A stretch of DNA of 42,660 nt from Lobulomyces angularis. Lineage: Eukaryota > Chytridiomycota > Chytridiomycetes > Lobulomycetales > Lobulomycetaceae. The stretch is from assembly GCA_027604685.1 (NCBI GenBank), contig JADHYX010000084.1:21666-64325 (forward strand). Direction: 5' to 3'. Every line of letters starts with the position of its first letter. Position 1 is the stretch's first letter. Shown one piece after another: positions 33,208-42,660 of the stretch. A program made the position numbers and the translations under genes. Under the pieces are notes generated by a model. That model was given only the letters and a program-made list of their open reading frames with translations. It made no database searches and had not been told where the DNA came from.

Positions 33208-36200
33208 TTAATATCTATCATACTGGTCATAATCATCGTCGTAGTCTTCTTCAAATGAATCATCTTCTAAATCATCAACTGATTCTTCATCACTCATATC
33301 AGAACTGTCCGTATAATCATCATAATTCTTCATTGGAGGCTCATACTTTGGCCATTCAAAAGGTGAATAAACTGCCCGAAGTTCTGTGACTCTTGGAACT
33401 TTTTCCTGAAAGTTAAAACTAAATTCTTCCTTGTTTTTATTTTTTTCTCCAAATTTAAATGGTGTATCTTGTGGGTGTTTCCATAATTGTGAATCGCTTT
33501 TTTTGTTTGAAAAAAAACTGAAGTTGTCTTCAAACTTACTTTTTACTTCCTGTAAAAGGGATTTTTGAAAGTAACCTGAGCTTGTTGTTTGAAAATTACT
33601 TAAACTCGCTATTTCTAAATTTTCAAAAACTAAATTTGATAGGCCAGAAAGATTAAAGCCAGTTCCATACAAAAGTAGTTCATTTACACCCGCTCTTAAC
33701 TTATTAATTGCATCTAAACGGTTTGCAGTTAGTTTTAATCCTAAAGCTAAACCATTTATAACTATAGAAAAGAAAATAAATTTAATTCAAGTTGGAATGA
33801 GTGTACATGTTTCAATAATAGTTTCTGGCGAAGATCCAACTACAAGAATTGATGTATTGTTATTCAGCTTAAAATAGTTTGTTATATCATAACAACATAA
33901 TTTTTATAAAATACTTGAGTAACAGAAAGCAATCGCATTTTCCATATATCTTCATGTATGGGAATTAAGGTAACGCCATTTACAGATACTGAGAATGCTT
34001 GCCCGTTAGTAACAGCCAAAGCAGAGCTACAAACACCCATCATGATTGAAGGTTTTTTTTTGAATGAGAGGAAAACATCGTTGAGAGGAGATCTAGAAAT
34101 TTCAGTTACTGAACTTTTCAATTAAATTTTACCTCCAAAATACTTTTAACCCAGGATCACCGTCAAGAAAGCCCAGACTTTTCCATTGAGAAGATGTAGG
34201 AAAAATTATTTTCCCAAGGACACTTTCTTCATTAGTAACATTCTTCATAATGGTTTTGGGAGTAGGAACATACAAAGTTGCATCTCTCTTCCCTTGACAT
34301 AAGTGATGTAAAAATTTAAATCCAAAAGGGATATCTTGAACAGTTGAGGGAAGTGTATTCCCAACCAGTTTGCCTTCATGATTAAATTCTATCGCTGCAA
34401 AAGTTGAATTGCAAAAAACTCTTTCCACTCCTGTCCATGCTAAAATTTTTCTTACAAAAAAAAAAAAGGTTGGAAAATTAAATATTAAACCATTATATAT
34501 ACCGAATAATGTCAGCATTCCTTAAATTATCTGGAGTTTCACTTTTAAATTTAACAAAACCAGTCTTATTACTTTGTTTTTATAAAAATTAAATAACTTA
34601 AAATGTAAAATTGCACTACCGATCAGGCTTCTTGAATATAACAGTCGCTTCAAGTGTATCGCTGTATGAAAATTGCTTAACACCAACATCTTCCTCTTTT
34701 ATGCAAGCACCGGGAACAAATTTTGGCCCAATCATAGTATCCTCTGAAAAAAAAATTGAAATTAATATTTTTGAGTAATACAATACCAGCGCTTGGAACA
34801 TAAGTTTTAAATAATGCCAAATCTTCATTATGATAATTACTTGGCTGAATTGAACTGGCCCAAAAATAAGGTGTATTTTTTATTTCAGATTTTTTATTCT
34901 TTTTTGATTTTTTTTTTTCTTTTTGCAAATCTGATAGTTTACTTGTGAAAGTTTTAAACATAGTATCAAAAGTTCGATTTTCGTTTGTTACGCAGTATAC
35001 TGTTTTTGACCCACAGGCCAAAAGTAATATTGACCGTAAAACATCAACATTTTCCGTAAAGGCAATATTTGCTGCCCCAGAATTTTTGTCGCAGTCAGAT
35101 CTTCCTGACTCTTCCACTAATTTCAACAAATCCTTGACAGATTTAATAGAAGAATTCCTAGTTTCATTAGCGGTTGTGCTAGTAGCTTCTCTTTCTATCA
35201 TTTCAGCTAAACGACGCGCCAATGTGCACACTAATACTCTAACTGTAAGGTAGAATAAAAAGGAGCGGTTTTAAAAAAAAATTACATTGCCGGAATCGTA
35301 GCAAATTAACAGACGTAGATCTTAGGAAATCAAATCTCTTATTTATCGAGCAAGAAAGCCATCTTTTAAAAATATTTAAAAGGGCAATCGGTTCAGATAA
35401 TGAGCCATCATCTGCTAGTATTTTTCCAGCCCATGTCAAAGCCAATTTTTCTTCCAGTAGCTTTCGTTCAGAAATGAAAAAAGGTGATGGCATGCTAAAA
35501 ATATCTGTAGAACTAAGAGCAGCACTCAAAATTACACCTTCCATTGGGAATCCAATTGCTTGAGCAAACAAAAGTACTCTTGCTTGGATAAGATCCACAG
35601 GAAGACTCCCAGCAATCCTTCCAAAAAAAGTAACATCCCCTTCGATATCTTTTCCACTGGATGAGAATGCTATCGCTCCACTAACAAAAAAAAAATTTTT
35701 AATTCTCAATCTTTATTTTTAGAAACCTTTGTCGTAAATTTAAAAAGGCTTGGTCAAGCTGGTCTTTTTCCGGAGGTTCTACAAGTTCATTTAACACATC
35801 TCTTACCAAATTTCCAGGAAAAATGTCCTTAACGTTTAAAACAGTACCTTCTAATGAAATTTGTGCTATTTCGGGGGGTTCGTGGTGTCTTTGTTGATCT
35901 ATAAGAATAGTTAATATAAAGTAATTATTAACTACCTAGAAAGGTTCGTGTATACATAGCAATACAGGTACCAGGAGAGGTTCTACCTGCTCGCCCTAAC
36001 CGCTGTATGGAGCTAGCCTTTGATATCCATCCTAAAGCTAATTGTTGAATTCCTCTACTGCTGTTGTATTCCATTTGCCTTCTCAAGCCATAGTCTAATT
36101 GTGAATAAAAAACTTTTCAAAATAATGTGGACAAAAGAGTAGAAAAAACCAATAATTATGGTTGCATCTGGAATTGTTATAGAACTTTCTGCAATATTCG

Positions 36201-38254
36201 TGCAAAGAACAATTTTCAAACATCCATCTTCCACTGGAATAAAAGCATCTTTTTGGGCAGCTTGAGGAACGTTGGAATGCAGTATCTGGAAAATTAAGCT
36301 AATTAGAAATGTATTATGTGTTACATGTAATCTGATGTCTTTTCGAAAAGTAGAATTTCCAAAATTTTCTTCTAAAGTATCCTTCCACTGCATAATTTCA
36401 TTTTCTCCAGGAAGAAAAACCAGTATGCATACACCGGAATTATCTCTATACTGGTATGAGGTAGACTGATCACACATCTAATTAAGTTACCAACTAAGAT
36501 ATCAAAAAAAAAAAAAAAAATTACATTTGCATAACTTAAACACAATATCACTCCACAAAGATAACCATTATTATCAATTTTTGGGGTAACTAACTGCCGC
36601 CTAATTCCTGAAGACTCTGTAAACTTATCGAAGACTTTTACTTGGCTAGATATGTAGGAAATTGCTCGCTCTCCTAATGTGCCATAATTCATTTTTAATG
36701 ATTTAAACATCGTTGGCAACTTTTCTAAAAACACGTGTTCTACATGAAATCTTTTCACGCCAACGTGACTGATAATGGACTTAATTTAATCCCAAACTAC
36801 AAAACTTACAGAACTTTAAGCGGACTCTTCACAACTTCAAGATTTTCAAATTCCAAGACTAGTTCATCGCAGTCTTCATTTTCTACCAAAATGGACTCAT
36901 CCTTAGCTGTAGCAACTGATTTGAAATATGTTCCGAAAATATCTATGTCCAAAGTTGCGCTCATGATTACCAACTTAATTGCTACAGTCTTCATATGTCT
37001 AAAAAAAATACTTATTTTTTTTTAATTTTTTCAATTGCACACCTTTTGACCAGCAGAGCTAATAGATCCATATCAATTGATCTTTCATGAGCTTCATCCA
37101 ACACAATGTGAGTTACATCTAAAAAAGCTTTTGGATTTTTTGAGAGCCATTGTACCAAATATCCAGTAGTAGAAAAGACAATGGATGCGTTCTTATCATC
37201 TACATCATTCATTATTCTATGACCGGTTGTAAAAGGTTTATTTTTTAATTGTTCTTTCACCCTTTCGGTAATTTGTAAACAAGCAATCCGACGGGGTTGA
37301 CAAACTATTATTCTGGGTATAAGACCATTTGCAACAGCATCTTCTATTAAAAGTCGAGGTATCACAGTTGTCTTTCCGGATCCGGTATCACCGTGAATAA
37401 TTGTTACATTATTACTTTTAACATGCTCTAAAATTTTTTGACAGTAAGAATGAATGGGTAGCTCTTCTTCCTGCGAGTGAAAATAAACCAAATCTTCTCT
37501 CTCATTCGTTGTCACTAAAGTACTTGCAGCAGATTTGACAGTTTCATTTTCATTAATTTTTAATTTCATGGATTTTTGCAATTTTTTATTGGCATTATTT
37601 CTTTTGTTCAATTTATTTTGATTTTTATTCTGAATCTTAATATTTGCTTGTTCAAACTCTTTCATCTTACTATATTTTTGAGGTGCTTCATAAATTACCA
37701 ATTCTTCAGAATCCAAGTCCACAGTTTCAGTTAAACTGCTGAATTTCAGAAAGGTGTTATGTAGTTCATCAAAATTTGAGCTATAATCGAATTTAAAAAA
37801 ATTTAACATTAAAGGAGCTTTCTCATCTTCCCATTCAACAATGAAGCCTTTTTTTTTTTTAAAATTAATTTGTTTTTTTTTTTTATTCTAGCAAAATTTA
37901 CCAACCTGAATTTTCCTTATTTTTTATAGGTTTTGGCATTAATTTAGTTAAATAGTCTAATTTTTTCTTTGAACCATCCATTATTCTAACATTATACAAG
38001 GGGGGAGCTATTTGCCAAAAAATAAAAAATATCAATTTTTTGTGTTGTTAAAAAGAGAAGGTAAATGAAATAACACCATGGGTAAGATTTATAAATAGTG
38101 TGGTAAATTCCATCAAATTAAAATAGGTTTTTAAGACATTTAACTTACAAAATTCATTTGATATAGAAATTGCCACATCATATGGTTTCATGTTATTGGC
38201 ATCCTTTTTTTCGAAAAAAGATACGTATGCTTTTGAGAAGCAAAGCTGCTCCAT
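33208..38254 (-). CDS. TDRD9/spindle-E-like DEAH-box RNA helicase, 17 exons
   Basis: Predicted 1,400 residues, near animal TDRD9 in length. Exons: 38254-38149, 38007-37906, 37847-37043, 36998-36810, 36750-36525, 36477-36325, 36285-36150, 36094-35936, 35898-35727, 35680-35286, 35242-34787, 34743-34620, 34571-34503, 34450-34133, 34092-33915, 33867-33807, 33761-33208. Helicase motifs: IIHGDTGSGKTT (Walker A, about residue 220), IVCQPRRIAC, STTGYLVQWL, HIVLDEAHERSIDMD, VIMSATLDIDIFGTYF, VLCTNIAESSITIPDA, QRLGRAGRTSPGTC. Then the winged-helix/ratchet block GDVTFFGRIAGSLPVDLIQA...SEPIALLNIFKRWL and an OB-like region. A novel C terminus ends in a strongly acidic tail (DDLEDDSFEEDYDDDYDQ). The DEAH core is certain; choice of TDRD9 over DHX29/36/57 rests on the ratchet block and C-terminal length. 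No tudor domain could be confirmed. The upstream ATG at 38254 was chosen because an in-frame TAA precedes it. Confidence 0.82.
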
Positions 38255-38526
38255 TACTGCTTTAATTGATTGATGAGAAGATGATCTCTCAATCTTTTAT
38301 AAAAAAAAAAAAAAATTGTTTTATGAAAAATTTTTTTTGAGGAGTAAAAAAAATTTAAGTTTATCAACGAAAATGATTGACCAATTATGTGAAATTCAAC
38401 TTCAAAGACTTAAACGATAGTTTCTTACTTACAATGAAAAAATATAAACTTTTTATCTTAACTATTTTTATTTTTTTTTTATGCTTAATTCTTTTGAAAG
38501 TACTTTCCTTTTTTTTTTTGTTATTA
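38255..38526. other. Spacer between helicase and CNBD gene
   Basis: 272 bp, poly-A/T-rich; promoter of the helicase gene. No other signal. Confidence 0.5.
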
Positions 38527-39855
38527 TTATGCTAAAACGTTTCTCATCAAATGGGCCTGTAGGCGATCTCTTGATGATTCTTCAATTTTTTCTTTTATTG
38601 CAGGGTTTAATTCCATAAATTCTTTGATTGCATCCTTTTTTATTTCATATACCGTGCAATCTGTTATTGATTTGACATTAGCAGTCCTGGGTAACCCTTC
38701 CAGTAGTCCTACTTCCCCTACAACAGATAAGTAGAAATTTTACTATGAACTGGTTAACAATTTAAATTTTACCAAACCACTGCGTGATATCGTTGGAACT
38801 CTTTACTGATTCGATTACTTCACCAAATTCTGTAATAATTTCAACTTCACCCAATACCAAAAAAAACATGCTTTTTTTTTTTTTTTTTAGAATTTTTGTT
38901 TTTTTTTTTTTTTTTATTCGGATAATTATTTAATATCAGTAAATTTTTTTTTTTTTTTTTATTTGACAACAGCAATGTATTGTCAAATAAAAAAAAAAAA
39001 AAAAAAAAGGTTAATGTTTAGAAATAAAATAGTTCATTTAAATATTTTTACCTCTCTGCTTTGTCCGAAACTTTAATAATGTATTCTTGTGTCTGGAAAC
39101 ATATTTTTTTCTTTAGAAGTGCTGCCAATCTAGCCAGTATGCTTTCGTCCAGTGTTGCAAAGAGTTTTATCTGATTACATTTTTAGAAAACATTAAAAAA
39201 ATAGAAATGCACAAACTTGTTTTAATTCTTCTGACTGAATTACATTGCTGTTTGAAAAACTATTTTCTTGTTGCAATGAAACCGACTGGCCAGATTTTTC
39301 ATCAAAGCAATTTTCAAGATTTTTGGTTACAATTCTTCTTAAATGCAATTCGTGTCGTTCTTTTGCAGTTCGAATTATTTCATTGGATTCAGTTTGTATT
39401 TGATCTAAATTTTGCTTTGTTATTTTGGAAAGTTGTACATCTTCTTTTGCCCTTATCGTAGCAGTCCTTTTCACTCCAAATACTAATCCAACTGTTATAA
39501 AATAAATAAAAAATATAACCATTAAATAAATTCATCAATACAAACCTTCTCCAAAAAATGCACCAGTAGACATTTCAGCGAAAACTTTTCCATCCATTCC
39601 TTCGACTTGCACAGATCCAGATTTTATATAATACATAAAGTCAGACTCTTTTTTTTTAAAAAGAAAAAAATTTAGGAAAAAATAACACCCAATTATAGTT
39701 ATGCAGTGAATATGTTAAGAGTTTTTTTTACCTTCATCCATTTTTAAGATGTCTTCCCCTTCTAAAAACTTTACTTGCTCACATTGAGCCATCTCAATGG
39801 ATAATGAATTTTTGGTAACGTCTCTTTCAATTATGTTTATAGTCTGCAAAGACAT
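38527..39855 (-). CDS. Two-CNBD protein, paralogue of next gene, 6 exons
   Basis: Predicted 302 residues with two cyclic-nucleotide-binding domains and nothing else. Exons: 39855-39732, 39647-39546, 39491-39217, 39170-39052, 38870-38773, 38717-38527. First domain: LEGEDILKMDEESDFMYYIK, GAFFGEVGLVFGVKRTATIR. Second: LFATLDESILARLAALLKKK, TQEYIIKVSDKAESMFFLVL, WFGEVGLLEGLPRTANVKS. Both keep the phosphate-binding cassette F-G-E-x(n)-R-T-A. It ends RLQAHLMRNVLA, almost the same as the upstream gene's RLQAHLMRTILA, so the two are tandem duplicates. No kinase-inhibitor sequence, channel, GEF or transcription domain is present, so how it would signal is unknown. The start is the ATG nearest to the first domain; the domain's N-terminal helices look shortened. 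Confidence 0.85.
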
Positions 39856-40097
39856 TTTCAGAGTGTATATGTATAATTTTTTTTATGTATTCGAACTATT
39901 TAAATAATATAAAATGAGGTTGCTTGTTTTAATTGATTGGCTAAAGAAGGAAGTCATTTTATGTTATTTTTTTTTTCTAGAAGACAAAAATATTTAAACA
40001 ATATCTATTTAATTAAAGGAGAAAACTGGAAAAAAATTAACTAAAAATATACAATCAGAAATGTATGGAAACTTCAAAAGTAAAAAACACATAATTA
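39856..40097. other. Spacer between tandem CNBD genes
   Basis: 242 bp A/T-rich spacer; promoter of the two-CNBD gene. Confidence 0.5.
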
Positions 40098-42282
40098 TTA
40101 GGCCAAAATAGTTCTCATCAGGTGAGCTTGCAGCCTTTCCTTGGCTGTTTCTTCAATTTTTTCTTTTACGCTTGGGTATTTTTCCATCATTTGAACAAGA
40201 TTGGATTTTTTTAATTCAAATATAGAACATGGGCTAGTCGTTTTTATTGTTGCGATTCTTGGTACTTCTTGCAAAATGGCAACCTCCCCAAACCAAGAAG
40301 ATGGGCCTTGTGCTTGATCAACCAGCTGCCCAAACTCGCTAATTATATCAACTGTCCCAACAGCCAAGAAAAACATGCTAAAAATAAAAACTTATAGACG
40401 TAACGCATTCAAAATCTACCTATCAGCCCTTTCCCCAACAGTAATTATGTTTTTTCCGGCTGGTTGATCGGTTCTTGTTAATTCCATGGCAATAGCAGTT
40501 AAAATACTTCCTTCAAAAGAGGAAAATAAACTCATCTAAAAAAAAAAAAAGCAACACTAATCGTTAGTGGAACAATCAATTTATTTAAAAGAAGAATCAT
40601 TTCGCAGTTGTGAAAAAAAAATGAAAATTTTTACCTTTTTAAGATAATGTTCAGCAGTCTCAATATCAAATAACTCTACGTTATTTTTTTTTTCTTTCAT
40701 ACGATCCAGATAAAGATGATGTCTTTCTTCAGCCTGTGCATTAATTTTCATTTGAATATTTGGGTAATCTTTTATTACCAGTTCCAAACTGGATTTTGTT
40801 AATTTAAATAATATGCAAGCTTCCTTGGCTCTTATTGAGGCAGTGCGCTTGACTTTAAAAAGTATTCCCACCTCTCCAAAGCTACTACCAGAAGTTAATT
40901 CAGCGTGAATTAAGCCTGTGTGTCCTACTACCTGCACCGCACCTTTCATTATGAAATACATGCTAGTCGCGTCATCACCAATGTTAATAATATATTCATC
41001 TGCCTGAAAAACTTCCCCTTGAACTGTCATTGCTAGGGATTCAATAAATGAATCATCTGCGTCATTAAATATGCTCATCTTAAAAAAAAAAAAATAAAGT
41101 TTAAAAAAAAAAAAATTATATTAAATACCTTTTTGAAATTACTTCTTGCGATAGAGTTCATAAACTCACCACCAAAGTCATTGTTAAGTGTAAAATCTTG
41201 CTTCATAAACCATTCTCCTCTAGATTTTTCAAATTGCTGTAATTTTTCCAAAAACTCTGGATAGTCAGTAATTGCCTCTCGAAGTTTCTGTATTGTCACA
41301 ATGATCAAAATGCAGTCCGTTTTAGCGTATACAGATGCAGTTCTTTTACAGTTAAAAACTATATTTATTCACTTAAGTTAAAAATTTTTATTTCATTTAT
41401 TTGTTTTATTAATGTTTTTTAAATTAGTTTATTTATTTTTTTTTTTAAAAAAAAAAAGACAAAATAAAAAAAAAGGTAAATAATATTGAAAAGAAATAAG
41501 AAAAAAAATAAAAAGATATTAAAAAAGGTTATAATTACGAAATCCCAATTCTCCAAAAAATGAACCATTACATAGACTTGAAATTTCTTGACCTTTTCCA
41601 TTGAGAATTGAGACACTACCTTCAAGTATAAAAAAAATTTCTTGACTGGTATCGCCTTCACTTAAAATTACATCAGAAGCATTTCTATGTAGTTCATACG
41701 AGAAAATTTTTAACTTTTCCAAAACCTCATTGGAAAATTGGGCAAATAAAGGAAAAGTACGAAAAATTGAAATTTCACATAATTTAATTTTTTTTCCAGC
41801 ATTTTTTTTTAATAAACGGGATGACCTTTCTTGAGCTAAATTTGAAAAAGATTCAGATTTTTTTTGTAAGTCTACTCCAAAATCGGAATTATTTGAATGC
41901 ATTAATTCTGCTGCAAAGTTTGAAATGTTTTGTTTTGCCAAATTAGTTAGATCCACTACATTTTGAAGCTGTGAATAGGAAGAATTAATGTGCTCTTGCA
42001 GTTTTGAAGAAATTTCTTCGTAGTACCCAACTGCACTTTGCAATTTATCACTAGAGTATTTGTTACTTTCTTTAGATTGCTTCAGAATTAAATTTTCCAA
42101 TTTATTAACTCTTTCTTTTAATTCATTTCTCTCTTTCGTCACCTCAATAAGTTTGGCTTTTAATTCTTCAACTGTTAAATTTAAAGTTTCATCAACAGTA
42201 ACTGTATTTTTTTTGTTTTAGGAATAAGTTTTAAACTTTTTTTTCTACCTTCCTCAGATCGGGTTTTGGATGTGTTTTGCAT
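40098..42282 (-). CDS. Three-CNBD protein with N-terminal coiled coil, 6 exons
   Basis: Predicted 588 residues. Exons: 42282-42249, 42201-41539, 41358-41129, 41078-40635, 40535-40420, 40377-40098. Residues about 20-80 form a coiled coil (VEELKAKLIEVTKERNELKE, RVNKLENLILKQSKES). CNBD1 (about 150-290): FRTFPLFAQFSNEVLEKLK, GSFFGELGFLFNCKRTASVY. CNBD2 (about 309-430): MSIFNDADDSFIESLAM, SSFGEVGILFKVKRTASIR. CNBD3 (about 457-588): MSLFSSFEGSILTAIAM, SWFGEVAILQEVPRIATIK. Each cassette has F-G-E and the arginine that contacts the cyclic phosphate, so all three could bind cAMP or cGMP (family knowledge). No catalytic, channel or PKA-inhibitor part is seen. The intron after CNBD1 exon 2 (41538-41359) is about 180 nt, the longest in this gene. 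A multi-CNBD sensor or scaffold, perhaps in zoospore cAMP/cGMP signalling, is inference. Confidence 0.87.
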
Positions 42283-42660
42283 TATGTTTGATGTTTTAAA
42301 GAAAAAAATTTTTTTTATAGAAATTTAATATATTTTTTTTAAAAAGAAAACAAGTTTAACTTTATTTTTAAGTATAACTTTTTTCTTTTTTTTAAAAAAT
42401 GACAGAAAATAAACCTTAATTTTTGTGTTTTTTTAAGTATATCAAAAATTGATTGGTTATGAAATTTGTTCAAAACTACTTTCATTTTTAAAAAAGGAAA
42501 GAAGTTAAAGGAGATGAACACTCTTAAAATTATGTAACATACTGTAACTTTTAATGTATATTTATGCTTCAAAAATAAAAAGTTCTATGTGTATTTAAAA
42601 AAGTAATTTACAAATTTAACTATTTAAAACTTGAATATATGCAGAATTGAAAGATGTGTT
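42283..42660. other. Upstream of three-CNBD gene
   Basis: 378 bp A/T-rich sequence to the window edge; promoter of the CNBD gene. A minus-strand open frame here is low-complexity and not convincing. Confidence 0.5.

Noticed and set aside
41419..41661. Hydrophobic Phe-rich minus-strand frame
   Set aside because: Overlaps CNBD1 exon and the following poly-T intron in another frame.
1..42660. CRISPR arrays, rRNA genes, bacterial operons
   Set aside because: No spaced short direct repeats, no rRNA-like sequence, and spliceosomal introns throughout rule out a prokaryotic reading.

Overview
The window looks like nuclear DNA of a very A+T-rich eukaryote with intron-dense genes. Introns are tiny (about 38-170 nt, mostly 40-60), begin GT, end AG and are dominated by poly-A/poly-T. 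A Zn2Cys6 plus fungal-type transcription factor points to fungi or close relatives, and a CFAP92-like flagellar protein suggests a lineage that still makes a flagellum. My best reading is a zoosporic early-diverging fungus or aphelid-like relative; I cannot name the species. Nearly all genes had to be assembled from several short exons. The exon joins are my own, checked by reading phase and family conservation.

Layout. (1) 0.5-5.6 kb: an 11-exon MFS transporter, a 9-exon PLP decarboxylase closely resembling bacterial PanP aspartate 1-decarboxylase, and a convergent 4-exon histone-fold gene, CENP-S/MHF1. (2) About 5.8-9.9 kb: an accessory island with few homopolymer runs. It holds broken pieces of Fanzor (eukaryotic TnpB-like) nucleases in both orientations, a hairpin just after one Fanzor stop, a decayed PD-(D/E)XK/Crinkler-like gene, a direct repeat and an orphan fragment. 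(3) 10.2-14.2 kb: a universal stress protein and the transcription factor (with a 10-N assembly gap in its coding region), both minus strand. (4) 15.2-17.3 kb: ribosomal protein eL15, a 35-bp tandem repeat and tRNA-Val(AAC). (5) 18.4-32.8 kb: housekeeping genes in convergent and divergent pairs: YIPF1/2-like Golgi protein, serine racemase, ANKRD40-like protein, CFAP92-like protein, FSH/OVCA2-type serine hydrolase, molybdenum cofactor sulfurase, and a tail-anchored CRAL-TRIO protein. (6) 33.2-42.3 kb: three minus-strand genes: a 1,400-residue TDRD9/spindle-E-like DEAH helicase and two tandem paralogues made only of cyclic-nucleotide-binding domains.

The points most worth a second look are the Fanzor island with its hairpin, the PanP-like enzyme in a eukaryote, the TDRD9-like helicase in a fungus-like genome, and the tandem CNBD-only genes, whose shared intron positions show exon-module duplication.
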